This document shows, one piece after another, positions 17,972 to 26,355 of a stretch of DNA of 64,000 nt. A program made the position numbers and the translations under genes. Under the pieces are notes generated by a model. It saw only the letters and a program-made list of their open reading frames with translations, did not search any database and was not told where the DNA came from. Numbering within the stretch: the first letter of the stretch is position 1; every line of letters begins with the position of its first letter. Origin of the DNA: Xenorhabdus griffiniae (GTDB lineage: Bacteria; Pseudomonadota; Gammaproteobacteria; Enterobacterales; Enterobacteriaceae); assembly GCF_001028135.1 (NCBI RefSeq), contig NZ_LDNM01000005.1, positions 1 to 64,000 of the forward strand. The letters run 5' to 3'.

Positions 17972-18055
17972 ATACGCTAGTTTTCCGAAAAGATAATTAT
18001 CTTCGACATCAAATTCAATCGTTCCGATATAACCTTTATAAGTCAGGTGCTTCAT
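17966..18055 (-). pseudogene. hicB-like antitoxin remnant cut by IS982
   Basis: Read on the - strand from the ATG at 18053-18055, the sequence encodes MKHLTYKGYIGTIEF, then DVEDNYLFGKLAYIRA. This matches the N-terminus of HicB-family antitoxins (YKGYxGTIE, LYGKLAFIRDL). It then runs straight into IS982 sequence. Only about 30 residues survive and no hicA partner is visible. It sits 15 bases from the 3' end of ccdB, so two toxin-antitoxin modules once lay side by side here. Confidence 0.65.
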
Positions 18056-18070
18056 AGCCAATCTACCTTT

Positions 18071-18385
18071 TTAAATACCATCAAAGATGAAATCTATTGC
18101 AGCCTTAACCCGGTTACGGTATTGCGTAGCATCGCAAAATTCAGCACCCAAGGCACGAACAGATATACTTGCCATTTCATGAGTCATTACAGCATATTCT
18201 TTGTCGTCTATAAGTCTGACAAGGGGAATTATACGATCTGGACGACGGTTGTCTGGATATTTTTCAATGGGCAATAGTGGAATAACAATTCTGCGGTTTA
18301 ACTGCCCTATAATGTCGCTCGTTACGTCCAGTAACAGTGGGTAAACGGCAGTTCTTCCAGTATTACGATAAACGGTGAATTGCAT
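18071..18385 (-). CDS. ccdB: CcdB toxin (DNA gyrase poison)
   Basis: A 104-residue protein close to F-plasmid CcdB (101 residues): MQFTVYRN at the start, LLLDVTSDIIGQLNRRIVIPLL, and the C-terminal INFIFDGI-like end (IDFIFDGI; CcdB has NLMFWGI). CcdB traps gyrase on DNA when CcdA is lost, killing plasmid-free cells. The usual C-terminal Trp (W99) that contacts GyrA is Asp here (FDGI against FWGI), so gyrase poisoning may be weakened. It lies just downstream of ccdA, two bases after its stop. Confidence 0.9.
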   Translation of the reverse strand: MQFTVYRNTGRTAVYPLLLDVTSDIIGQLNRRIVIPLLPIEKYPDNRRPDRIIPLVRLIDDKEYAVMTHEMASISVRALGAEFCDATQYRNRVKAAIDFIFDGI

Positions 18386-18387
18386 AG

Positions 18388-18624
18388 TTAAAACGTCCTG
18401 TATTCATCACTGAAACAACCATGTTCATCATGGAAACGGTTTAATGCCTCCAAAGCTTCTGTGTTCTCTTCTTGCCATTTCCTTGCCTCATAATGACGTA
18501 ATTCTGTATCTAGAGCAGCAGAAAGTGTTGCACTAAAGTTAATTCCCGCTTCACGTGCCCGATTCAGTAAACCTCGTTCAATAGTCATTGTTACGCTCTG
18601 TGTATTGCGTTGTTTTGCTGTCAT
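18388..18624 (-). CDS. ccdA: CcdA antitoxin
   Basis: A 78-residue protein with an N-terminal ribbon-helix-helix (QSVTMTIERGLLNRAREAGINFSATL) and a C-terminal toxin-binding tail (RKWQEENTEALEALNRFHDEHGCFSDEYRTF), the same organisation as F CcdA (72 residues). It neutralises CcdB and represses the operon. This is a classical plasmid-maintenance module and supports extrachromosomal inheritance of this element. Confidence 0.92.
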   Translation of the reverse strand: MTAKQRNTQSVTMTIERGLLNRAREAGINFSATLSAALDTELRHYEARKWQEENTEALEALNRFHDEHGCFSDEYRTF

Positions 18625-18646
18625 GATTTATCTCCATCATTAATTA

Positions 18647-18676
18647 TACGTGCATATTACACGTGCATATACACGG
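18647..18676 (-). promoter_or_regulatory. Probable ccdAB operator
   Basis: The 10-bp ACGTGCATAT occurs twice in tandem (18648 and 18661) followed by ACACGG, directly upstream of ccdA. Repeated sites fit cooperative RHH binding by CcdA/CcdB. Confidence 0.5.
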
Positions 18677-18957
18677 AGTATAGTTCTAAAAAGACCAGAG
18701 CTTCGGTGATAGTACAATTTGTTCATTAGCTTAGTAGTTTTAACTGTGTTTAGGACTCGGTAGATTAGAGTTTCACCTGATATGTATTTAGGTAGATCCA
18801 TTATGAGACAATCAGCAAGAGCAGAAAAAGTGGATAAATGCGAGCAGTTATAACTACTCGGTCACTACATTTGCCTATTATTTCAACTTCATCGCCTAAT
18901 CAATTTGGTCATAATTACTTAAAAAGTAGTACGTTAAATGTTAAAGGAAAAAATAAA

Positions 18958-19803
18958 GTGACTATGAATACTGAAACACAAGCAAACACTTCAAGCGATC
19001 TGTCTTTAGATGAAATGTTAGCAATTCTTGACTCAGAAGGCGTTGATTCTAAATCTGAAACAGTCACTTTTAAAAACGATGTAGGCGGGTTGAGTGAGCT
19101 GGATAAATTGAGTACAGAGTTGGAAAATCTAGATGTGAAAGACATCTCTGATGCTATCCGGCTTGAAGGTTTACCTGTTGTTAACGGTAAGATGGAAACT
19201 TTGGTAATTTCAAAACTACTAGGATCTATTTCTGAACCAGTTGATCTGAATTCCTACGCAGAAGAAGATAATTTAGAGGCAACTCTGGCTGCGCTGTCTG
19301 ATGAGATTGTCACAGACACACCTTCAATTGACCCTATCGAACCAGAAATAAAAATCAAACCTGCTCGCCAAAAGGCGATTCGTAGACGTGAAACAGTCGT
19401 GCGCCCCCGTTTCCAGCTATCTGATTTAACCACTGAAGATTGCGAAAAACTTGGTGTAACAAAAGAGGTCATGATAGAAGCGGTTGATAAGTGTCCGGTT
19501 AAGGCGAAAGACAAAGTACTTAACTTAGCTCAGTGGGCATTACGTGGTAACGAACTGTCAGTATATACGCAGTTAGGGATTGAATGTTTAATCAAGAACA
19601 ATACGGCATCATCTGAAATTTTCCGTATTTACATGATGAGCAACCCGACTCGACCTTATCCAACTACAACTGCTGGCACTCAGGCAGGTCAGTTAATGGC
19701 TGTATTGCCAGCTATGGGTATTGCTGACCGTATTGGAAAGAATGTGACATTGAAAACGGATAGCCCTCTGGTAAGGATGTTCAGAGAACAATTCTCTCAG
19801 TAA
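18958..19803 (+). CDS. Conserved hypothetical phage protein
   Basis: About 281 residues, unrecognised. I prefer the GTG at 18958 (nine bases after AAAGGA), giving MTMNTETQANTSSDLSLDEML..., over an upstream ATG at 18838. The N-terminal half is acidic and likely disordered. A basic segment, KPARQKAIRRRETVVRPR, lies near residues 135-152. The C-terminal half is more globular (KAKDKVLNLAQWALRGNELSVYTQLG). Acidic-then-basic layout suggests a nucleic-acid-associated protein, but no family is assigned. Confidence 0.55.
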   Translation: MTMNTETQANTSSDLSLDEMLAILDSEGVDSKSETVTFKNDVGGLSELDKLSTELENLDVKDISDAIRLEGLPVVNGKMETLVISKLLGSISEPVDLNSYAEEDNLEATLAALSDEIVTDTPSIDPIEPEIKIKPARQKAIRRRETVVRPRFQLSDLTTEDCEKLGVTKEVMIEAVDKCPVKAKDKVLNLAQWALRGNELSVYTQLGIECLIKNNTASSEIFRIYMMSNPTRPYPTTTAGTQAGQLMAVLPAMGIADRIGKNVTLKTDSPLVRMFREQFSQ

Positions 19804-19954
19804 ACAGAATCTCCTGAGGGGACGTATTATGATTATTTAATACGTTTCCTTATCTAACTGTCAAAAACGTATCACAATCGATTATAAACGTGTTCCCGAC
19901 AAACAAATCAACACTTGAAGATCAGATCACTTGTTATAAAATTATTATTTTTAA

Positions 19955-19972
19955 TAGGTATGTGAATACACA
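19955..19972 (+). promoter_or_regulatory. Phage-wide dyad site (TAGGTA-N6-TACACA, one mismatch)
   Basis: Near-match to the dyad that abuts the methylase ATG. Occupation would block ribosome-site transcription or translation start directly. Confidence 0.5.
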
Positions 19973-20580
19973 TGGGAACAGCAACAACAGTTAAGACTCG
20001 GAAAAGAGATAAATCACTAAAGGATTTATGGCGGACACCTCGATGGTGTGTCACTGCCACCGAGATCATTCTCTCGCTGAAATTTGACGTGGATATTGCC
20101 TGTAACAAAGAGAATGCATTATTTGAGAAGTTTATAGGCGTTGAAAAGGATGCTCTGAAATGTAGTTGGGGAATGTCAGGCACGAAAGCCTTTCTAAATC
20201 CTCCATATTCCAAAATTGAACCGTGGATTGATGCCGCCATTCGTGAGCAAATTCAGGGAGTAACTACGGTTATGTTGATCCCTCAGTCCATTGATACCAA
20301 GTGGTATTTGAAAGCTAGAAAATTCGCCAATGAGATTGTGATGATTGTTGGTGGTCGTGTGGCGTTTTTGGAGCCAGATGTAACGCTGGGATTAAAAGAA
20401 AGCCGCATGAACACTGGCGGCAGTATGCTGGTGGTTTTTCGTGGCTATTCCGGTGGTATTGGCTGTATTAACCGAGAAATTGAAATTGAAGTCATGAAGA
20501 CAATCGGTGGTTATGTTCCGCCTGTCAGAGCAAAACGTACAGTTAAATCTATATCCAAAAAAGAGAAAGCCGCAGCTTAG
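19972..20580 (+). CDS. Phage DNA N6-adenine methyltransferase (phage Dam family)
   Basis: A 202-residue protein with KDLWRTPRWCV near residue 20, FDVDIACNKENALFEKFIG (cofactor-loop region) and FLNPPYSKIEPWIDAA, where NPPY is the catalytic motif of N6-adenine methylases. This matches the family annotated as phage N-6-adenine methyltransferase (Dam-type). It could protect phage DNA from restriction or methylate the GATC-rich origin at about 1430-1500. The basic C-terminus (RAKRTVKSISKKEK) is probably for DNA contact. Confidence 0.88.
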   Translation: MGTATTVKTRKRDKSLKDLWRTPRWCVTATEIILSLKFDVDIACNKENALFEKFIGVEKDALKCSWGMSGTKAFLNPPYSKIEPWIDAAIREQIQGVTTVMLIPQSIDTKWYLKARKFANEIVMIVGGRVAFLEPDVTLGLKESRMNTGGSMLVVFRGYSGGIGCINREIEIEVMKTIGGYVPPVRAKRTVKSISKKEKAAA

Positions 20581-20711
20581 TTTTAGTAGCCTTGCTCCCA
20601 TATATATTTAATAGATTTTTATTAAAATCACTTAAAGAAATACATATAGATATTATAGGAGCACGGCATTAGAAAAACTGCGTAAATGATGATACCTGCG
20701 GAGATAAAATA

Positions 20712-20945
20712 ATGTCAGAACCTTTTAATGTAGTTGCTTTCGTTGAAACTGATTTCACTGCCCATGTACGTGAACGACTTCAAGATAAAGGTCAGTCTTT
20801 TGAGCTGGCGGAATGGGCTTTTAGGTGTATTGAAACTGGTGAGAACAAAGACAATATGCGGCAATTGGTTAGTGTGCTGGTCAATGAGGTGTTTTTTCAG
20901 CGTAAAATGATCGAAGACATAGATAACTTTATAAGAAACAACTAA
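20712..20945 (+). CDS. Small hypothetical phage protein
   Basis: A 77-residue helical acidic protein (VAFVETDFTAHVRERLQDKGQSFELAEWAFRCIETGE). No known domain is recognised. A GCGGAGATAAA ribosome site precedes the ATG. It lies between the methylase and a toxin-antitoxin pair. Confidence 0.55.
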   Translation: MSEPFNVVAFVETDFTAHVRERLQDKGQSFELAEWAFRCIETGENKDNMRQLVSVLVNEVFFQRKMIEDIDNFIRNN

Positions 20946-21104
20946 AAGTTCTGTTTGAAGTTTAAGATTTCATACAATTAATACAATAACTCGCTATAGG
21001 TTAGTGCAAACCGTCGTATACTCCGCCGATAACGATGCTTTTATTGATGCTTTTAAAAGTGCTATTATAAGACATTAAAAATGCAGTTAACTGTGGGGTT
21101 CAAT

Positions 21105-21356
21105 ATGGCATACCAGATATTAACGACGATAGCGGCCAGCATTACTGATTTAAAACGTAATCCAATGGGAACCATTGAAGAAGGGGAAGGTGGGGCAGTT
21201 GCTATCCTGAATCGCAATGAACCCGCATTCTATTGTGTTCCTCCTGAACTTTACGCTTATTATCTGGAATTAGCGGAAGATGCAGAATTAAACCGTATTG
21301 CAGATGAACGGCTGGCAGATTCTGAATTTGTGAGCGTTAGCCTCGATGATCTATAA
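21105..21356 (+). CDS. RelB/StbD-like (Phd/YefM superfamily) antitoxin
   Basis: An 83-residue protein from the ATG at 21105 (MAYQILTTIAASITDLKRNPMG). Its signature VAILNRNEPAFYCVPPELY is the Phd/YefM DNA-binding core. The C-terminus is acidic and would wrap the toxin. The toxin start overlaps by 11 bases. A paralogous pair is inserted in the tail operon at 56226-56773 (VAILNRNKPAFYCVPADIY), so the phage carries two related modules. Confidence 0.88.
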   Translation: MAYQILTTIAASITDLKRNPMGTIEEGEGGAVAILNRNEPAFYCVPPELYAYYLELAEDAELNRIADERLADSEFVSVSLDDL

Positions 21357-21627
21357 ACTTGAGTTTGAGAAGCGAGCGCTTAAAGAGTGGAGAAATTTGG
21401 GTCACACAATACGGGAGCAACTTAAAAAGAAGTTGGCTGAACGTTTGGAAAATCCTCATGTTCCGGCTTCTCGATTGAGTGGAAGGACTAACCGATATAA
21501 GATCAAACTTAAATCGTCAGGATATCGTTTGGTCTATGAGGTAAATGATAACAAAATAGTACTTCTTGTTATTGCTGTTGGAAAACGTGCCGATGATGAG
21601 ATCTATAAATTAGCAGACAAACGATAA
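21346..21627 (+). CDS. RelE/StbE-family toxin (mRNA interferase)
   Basis: A 93-residue basic protein: LEFEKRALKEWRNLGHTIREQLKKKLAERL, SRLSGRTNRYKIKLKSSGYRLVYEV, then LLVIAVGKRADDEIY. These are the RelE fold strands with conserved Lys/Arg. RelE toxins cleave mRNA on the ribosome. It is the partner of the overlapping upstream antitoxin and close to the toxin at 56226. Confidence 0.9.
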   Translation: MIYKLEFEKRALKEWRNLGHTIREQLKKKLAERLENPHVPASRLSGRTNRYKIKLKSSGYRLVYEVNDNKIVLLVIAVGKRADDEIYKLADKR

Positions 21628-21648
21628 ATGAGTCTGAAAACTAATCTG

Positions 21649-21677
21649 AAGCGCTAATCTAAGTAGCGTTTCATTTT
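21649..21677 (+). terminator. Terminator-like hairpin after the RelBE-like pair
   Basis: AAGCGCTA and TAGCGTTT pair with one G-U, followed by CATTTTC. Confidence 0.5.
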
Positions 21678-22161
21678 CTAACGGCAATAAAAGTCTAATG
21701 ACCTTATGGTGGCATAGGATTAGGGAGCTTACGGCTTTAGCAGCTTTCAGCCTTCCATACCAACATGAAGAATCTGTCTTAAAATACGAGAGTCAAATAT
21801 GCAGAACCTCATTTGGGAGAGGTCGTCCCCGGCATCCATGCAGCTTTTACGAAAAATCGTGGTGTATGGTCTTGGTTGATCCATCAAGGTTAGATAGATC
21901 TCTCAAGGACACCGGCTTATTAGCATGGTTAGTTATTAACTCGCTGCCACCATAAACCTGCTTTATCCTCGGTCAAAAAGTCATTCGCCCGTAAGTTTCC
22001 GCCTTTTTCATTGGTCTTGAGCGCAATTTATTTGTTTTCAGGGGAGGAAACGCTACCACCTAACCATCATCACCACTTACTGAATAACTGGCGGTATTTA
22101 TTCAGTCGCTGGGTGACTACCAATGGCGGATGATGATAAATACATATTTTAATGCAATCAA
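21678..22161. other. Gap without a convincing gene
   Basis: An 85-codon frame at 21698-21955 has no ribosome site and no recognisable composition; I do not call it. A CTGAATAAC/TTTATTCAG hairpin lies near 22080-22110. No tRNA is visible. The stretch may be debris from past insertions. Confidence 0.4.
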
Positions 22162-22179
22162 TAAGTATATACATACATT
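22162..22179 (+). promoter_or_regulatory. Phage-wide dyad site (TAAGTA-N6-TACATT, one mismatch)
   Basis: Near-match to the dyad, about 100 bases before the MazE-like gene. Confidence 0.4.
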
Positions 22180-22277
22180 TTGAGCGTTAGCTTATAAATA
22201 GACCGATAAAGTCTTTGTGCTAAACTGATAAAGTGAGTTATACTATGTTTAAACAACTAAGTTATTTGGAGGCTGCT

Positions 22278-22523
22278 ATGAGTGTAGCAATCAAAAAATG
22301 GGGTAATAGTCAGGGCATTATAATTCCAGCAAATATTCTGAGCAAAATAGGTGTAAAAGTTGGTCAAGTCATGGACTTGACTGTAGATGAAGGGAAGATT
22401 GTTTTGTCCCCCCGTAAAAGAAAAGCTGTTTATTCAGAAAGTTATTTGCTTTCCGGTTTAAATGAGCATACCGCTCATTCTGATGAGATTGCAAGTGTTT
22501 CCAGTACAGAGTTAGGTGAATAA
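22278..22523 (+). CDS. mazE: MazE/PemI-like antitoxin (AbrB fold)
   Basis: An 81-residue protein from the ATG at 22278, with a TTGGAGG ribosome site. VAIKKWGNSQGIIIPANILSKIGVKVGQVMDLTVDEGKIVLSP is the swapped-hairpin AbrB/MazE DNA-binding domain; the acidic tail binds the toxin. Stop and toxin start overlap (TAATG). Confidence 0.9.
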   Translation: MSVAIKKWGNSQGIIIPANILSKIGVKVGQVMDLTVDEGKIVLSPRKRKAVYSESYLLSGLNEHTAHSDEIASVSSTELGE

Positions 22524-22873
22524 TGCTCCCTTATATCCCAAACAGAAACGATATTATTATGCTTGATTTTGAACCAACAAAGGGTAAGGAAATCGGTAAA
22601 TATCGCCCTGCACTTGTTCTTTCGAGCCATGAATACAGCAAAAAAACAGGGCTTGTGATATGTTGTCCTATCAGCACAAGCATTAGAGGTGGGGCAACGG
22701 AAGTTTCGGTTGATAATTTGGATAAACCGAGCGTTGTGGCCTCAAGTCTGATCCAAACGCTGTCATGGAGAGAAAGAAAGTCAAAATTCGTTATCCAAGC
22801 TGAACTCGAAGTAATGGATGAAGTTTTAGCTAGAATCATTCCGTTAATAGGGGCTAATGTATTCTTTGAATAA
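22523..22873 (+). CDS. mazF: MazF/PemK-like endoribonuclease toxin
   Basis: A 116-residue protein: RNDIIMLDFEPTKGKEIGKYRPALVLSS is the conserved MazF start, with the catalytic Arg in KYRP; the TSIRGG and LSWRERKSKF loops follow. MazF toxins cut single-stranded RNA at short sequences. It forms a two-gene addiction operon with the upstream antitoxin. Confidence 0.92.
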   Translation: MLPYIPNRNDIIMLDFEPTKGKEIGKYRPALVLSSHEYSKKTGLVICCPISTSIRGGATEVSVDNLDKPSVVASSLIQTLSWRERKSKFVIQAELEVMDEVLARIIPLIGANVFFE

Positions 22874-22902
22874 AATCGTTCTAAAAATAATATCCATAAC
22901 GA

Positions 22903-22920
22903 TAGGTAATTAAATACATA
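22903..22920 (+). promoter_or_regulatory. Phage-wide dyad site (TAGGTA-N6-TACATA)
   Basis: Exact dyad match 30 bases after mazF. A second inverted repeat, AATACAT/ATGTATT, overlaps it. No convincing gene follows, so this may mark the promoter of a lost gene or an untranslated RNA. Confidence 0.5.
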
Positions 22921-23459
22921 TTGAATTTAATGTATTTGTGCTGTTATATTGCCATCGTCATGGAATGATGCGCTCAGCGGCAGCTGTATTACTCAGGATG
23001 AGTAAAAATCGGGGTAGTGGGATCAGGTTTTCTGATTCCCTCTCCACCGCTCAAGTGACAAGGTGCCAGTCATTACGTAATTTTCCACATAAATCATTCC
23101 TCAATAATACTAATCCCCCTCTTGCGTCCATGTATGGGTGAATAAATAAACCTAAAGTTACTACTGACTCAGTTTCCTGATAACCAAATATTCTAAATAA
23201 TTTATTTTATAAATTTCCATATGCATAAAAATAGTCTCATTAAGAAAATTTTATTATTTTCATCGAGAGGTAAACAATAAATACAACCGTTTCTGTTTTG
23301 AATTCAGATATCCCATCACTGCACATATTCTTCGGGAACAAAGACTGATTTTACATAATGCTCATGGTGGAATAGCCGTATCCAAAAATTCGGTTGCTTG
23401 ATTGTGGCAGTTATTTTATAACACGCTCACTAAATTCTTTATCAGAGATATCCACAATA
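22921..23459. other. Gap with small broken frames
   Basis: A 67-codon frame from the GTG at 22938 begins 17 bases after a dyad site but its composition does not look coding. A 19-codon frame (MHKNSLIKKILLFSSRGKQ, 23221-23280) is followed in another frame by a stretch ending HNAHGGIAVSKNSVA at 23402. This looks like a decayed gene of unknown type. Confidence 0.35.
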
Positions 23460-23825
23460 ATGTTGTCATCACTCATGAATACTTTAGATCGTGTCTTAAA
23501 CAAACCTAGAACCTCAGACGAAGAAGCGGAGCAATACACCCCTGACCAACTCCTTTCATGGGCACAAGGCTGTATGCTTGAAGGATTACCTGATGATTTT
23601 GATGAAGCGTTCATCGAGTGCGAGAGACTACAACGCCCTGATGGTAAAACGGAAATGAAAATCACGCATCAGTTTAAACTTAATGCAGATTCCGCATATG
23701 AAACATTTTCCCCAGCAGATGACCTTTATCCTACTCAATGTATAGAGATGGTTCTGACAAAAGAAAATTGGAAGAAAGCTAGGCTGACATTTAATCCAAG
23801 AAAGGCTACATTTTCTTGGGAGTAA
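23460..23825 (+). CDS. Hypothetical protein, possibly immunity-like
   Basis: About 121 residues from the ATG at 23460 (MLSSLMNTLDRVLNKPR); an ATG at 23475 is equally possible. It is acidic, with EQYTPDQLLSWAQGCMLEGLPDDFDEAFIECERL and a C-terminal KKARLTFNPRKATFSWE strand pattern. That ending recalls small immunity proteins of polymorphic toxins (YezG-like), but I cannot establish it. No toxin partner is next to it. It stands alone between two gene-poor stretches. Confidence 0.45.
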   Translation: MLSSLMNTLDRVLNKPRTSDEEAEQYTPDQLLSWAQGCMLEGLPDDFDEAFIECERLQRPDGKTEMKITHQFKLNADSAYETFSPADDLYPTQCIEMVLTKENWKKARLTFNPRKATFSWE

Positions 23826-25030
23826 GTCTCTAAGAAGAACCAGAGTGACTAATGGTGATACGTTTACGAAACCACAGGTGTGACAGTAAACGTGTTTATC
23901 ATCGATAGGAAGTAAGGTCAAAGGATGGAGGGAATACTTGATAATTACCTCCATCTATATTTGATATTCTCGGCAAATAATAGCTCGTCAAATATGGTGT
24001 CAAAACATTACCTATGATTGATCATTTCTATAAGTGTGAATTGACCTGTACCTTTAGTCTTATGAAATCAATTTAATTCAATTAAATCAATTAGATATAC
24101 TAATTCCGGTATTAAAATAACTAGGTCAATGAAATATCAACAAAAAATCAACTTTCCAATACCAAAAAGTTGATCTACTTGCAGGCTAATTCTTACAGTT
24201 TTAAATTCCAATTCTCTAATCTGAATCTATCAATAAGAATCCCAATCCGGCAAGCTCAAATAGAAACAATCCCACCTGATAAACTCAGGCAAATGGCCAA
24301 CCTAATTCTGCTAGGCAACTGACCAAACCTAATCTTCCAACGGAAAATCTAACAGTAACAATTCAGGCAATTTCCTGAATACGTCAACACCAATAGCTAC
24401 AGAAAATCAGCAGAGGCAAGATAAGTAGGAATCACCATATTCCAACTATAGAATCAAGGAATGCGCAACAGTAAGATCACTAAGAAAACTAGGTGAATTT
24501 CTTATGTTTAAAAATAACAAAATAAGATAAGTATTTAAACTTCAATCAAAATGACAAAGAAGAAAACAAGAGGTGACGGACAATAACCCATACAGTAAGA
24601 GAAACCATCAATCCAATAAGACAAAGATTAAAAAGACGGCGGGTTACATCCATACAGGAAGCTACAAGAAACGAATATGTAGAGAGAGTAGTAGCAAGTG
24701 GAGTATGTAAGGTAAAAATATAGGAGGGAACGCGTACTTTTCCCGTATTTTTCAACCCTGAACCTCCTCCCCCCTCACTAAGCCTTCGGTGAAACATCTC
24801 CCCTCCCCTACGGTAGCATTCGGCAAGAAACGGTAAAATAAGAAACCTCTCCCTATGGGGAACGGTTGCCTACGGCGGCATAATCAACCTATAACAACGA
24901 AAGGTCTATTCATTCCATTTCTTCTATTGGTAACCTAAGAAAATAAATAAGAAAACAACTTGAATAACAAATTGTAAAAGTTAAGATAATTACTCCAATA
25001 ATGGAATTAAATAAACAAGGAGTTGTTATC
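23826..25030. other. 1.2-kb gene-poor stretch with strong base skew
   Basis: No convincing gene on either strand. From about 24060 to 24900 the + strand is rich in A and C and poor in T and G, unlike flanking coding DNA. A half dyad (TAAGTA) is at 24529. The end (24770-24890) contains several short GC-rich hairpins such as CCTTCGG and CCTACGG loops, suggesting a structured transcript. Confidence 0.45.
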
Positions 25031-25483
25031 ATGAAAGAGATTACGCGCTCAAACCTCGCTTTCGACATGTACTATTCATCCGGCAAGAATGCAGTCGCCG
25101 GTGAGAAAATTGCAGAAATCACCACCATTGTTCGTGATCGCGCTACTGGTGAAGAAGTTACCACCACCACATTCAAACGTATCACTGGTAAAGATCGCAG
25201 CCAGAAATTTGATTTAGGTGTTATTCGTTTGAGTCGAGGCAATGATCGGTTCTGTACATCAGTAATCGAACACTATCGCAAAGATGTAGAAGGTCAATTC
25301 AAAAAACTGATGATTGAAGTGAGCGACGTGCTGGAAAGCGGCTTAAACAATTCCACATGGATTGGCACTTATGGCCTTCGCATTATGGGTGACATGTCTG
25401 CCGAACAATACCTGCCAGAATCAGTCTTGGCATTGGTTGGCAAAAAGCCGATTGAACAACCCACGGCAGAAGTAGGCAAATAA
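25031..25483 (+). CDS. Hypothetical phage protein
   Basis: A 150-residue protein from the ATG at 25031 (MKEITRSNLAFDMYYSSGKNAVAGEKIAEITTIVRDRATGEEV), with AAGGAG ten bases upstream. It looks like a compact beta-rich cytoplasmic protein with no signal peptide. Codon use is like the phage core genes (nrd, tail) rather than the neighbouring toxin-antitoxin genes, and it has its own terminator, so it is probably well expressed. I do not recognise the family. Confidence 0.6.
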   Translation: MKEITRSNLAFDMYYSSGKNAVAGEKIAEITTIVRDRATGEEVTTTTFKRITGKDRSQKFDLGVIRLSRGNDRFCTSVIEHYRKDVEGQFKKLMIEVSDVLESGLNNSTWIGTYGLRIMGDMSAEQYLPESVLALVGKKPIEQPTAEVGK

Positions 25484-25506
25484 CGGTCGATAGATTGATA
25501 CCTCCG

Positions 25507-25535
25507 AGGGCGTAGAGTAAAAACTACGCCTTTCT
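25507..25535 (+). terminator. Rho-independent terminator
   Basis: GGCGTAG and CTACGCC pair across an 8-base loop with flanking A-T/G-U pairs, followed by TTTCTATTTC. Confidence 0.8.
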
Positions 25536-25619
25536 ATTTCTTACTGACCCTAACACATTTCCTTTGATGCCTATCTGCTGGTGGCACTATACATCCATCT
25601 AAGTGATAATTATTCATTT

Positions 25620-25662
25620 CCTATAAGTTATACATAACTTTTGAGTTATCATATCTTATAGG
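25620..25662 (+). promoter_or_regulatory. Nested inverted repeats, probable HigA operator
   Basis: CCTATAAG (25620) and CTTATAGG (25655) form an outer pair; AAGTTAT-AC-ATAACTT (25625-25640) is a perfect inner palindrome. They lie 40-80 bases upstream of the toxin gene and suit autoregulation by the XRE antitoxin. Confidence 0.6.
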
Positions 25663-25700
25663 TTATACTTTCTTTGGTTAGTTAGGGAAGGAACTACTTT

Positions 25701-26021
25701 GTGTTTGAACTGATCTTTCATCCTGAAGCACAACAGGAAATATTAGACCTTGATAGCGCTATGCAAGGTAAAGCATTTTCCGCATTGGATAAACTTGAAT
25801 CTCAAGGTAATCAGTTACGTTACCCCCACACTGATATTATTCAGGATGGTCTGTTTGAGCTGAGAGCAGGTAAAAAGGATATTACACGTACCTTCTTTGC
25901 TTTTACTAAAGGTAAAAAAATATATATTTTACGTACGTTTATTAAAAAGACAGCGAAGACACCCCCGGCAGAGATTCAATTAGCATTGAAGAGACTTGAG
26001 GAGCTGACAAATGAAAGTTAA
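25701..26021 (+). CDS. higB: HigB/RelE-like toxin (phage-derived Gp49-like family)
   Basis: A 106-residue basic protein from the GTG at 25701 with AAGGA upstream. FHPEAQQEILDLDSAMQGKAFSALDKLE, GLFELRAGKKDITRTFFAFTKGKKIYILRTFIKKTAKTP is the pattern of the Gp49-like/HigB toxin family, with RT-F and I-L-x-x-F-x-KK strands. It probably cleaves mRNA. As in higBA systems the toxin gene comes first, and its end overlaps the antitoxin start. Confidence 0.88.
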   Translation: MFELIFHPEAQQEILDLDSAMQGKAFSALDKLESQGNQLRYPHTDIIQDGLFELRAGKKDITRTFFAFTKGKKIYILRTFIKKTAKTPPAEIQLALKRLEELTNES

Positions 26022-26295
26022 AGGTATTCCTTATTCTGAAATAAAGGCAAAAGCATTGCAGAATCCAGATGTAATGGCGGCTTATCTTGCAGAGAAGAAA
26101 GAGGAAGAATTGCAAGAACTTTTGGCTGATCTACGCCGCCGAGCTGGTTTAAATAGTACACAGGTTGCTGAACGAATGGGAATAACGCAACCGGCAGTTA
26201 GTAAATTGGAAAAAAATGCTCGTAAAGCCAGTATTTCTACTCTTGAGAGATACGCCGCTGCATGTGGGGCAACCATACGTATTGTGATGGGTTAA
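26011..26295 (+). CDS. higA: HigA-like XRE antitoxin
   Basis: A 94-residue protein. The C-terminal half is an XRE helix-turn-helix (LRRRAGLNSTQVAERMGITQPAVSKLEKN). The N-terminal helix (LAEKKEEELQELLADL) probably contacts the toxin. It neutralises HigB and represses the operon through the inverted repeats upstream. Confidence 0.9.
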   Translation: MKVKGIPYSEIKAKALQNPDVMAAYLAEKKEEELQELLADLRRRAGLNSTQVAERMGITQPAVSKLEKNARKASISTLERYAAACGATIRIVMG

Positions 26296-26355
26296 TTCAT
26301 AGATAGAAGGTTGAACAATAACTGCTGGTTATACCCCTAGTTATGCCATTTTATT

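Noticed and set aside
20988-20998. ACTCGCTATAG as an isolated iteron
   Set aside because: It matches 11 bases of the iteron consensus but stands alone and diverges after that.
21698-21955. 85-codon frame as a gene
   Set aside because: No ribosome site, atypical composition, no recognised domain.
22938-23141. 67-codon frame following a dyad site
   Set aside because: Spacing to the dyad is attractive, but the translation does not look like a protein and there is no ribosome site.
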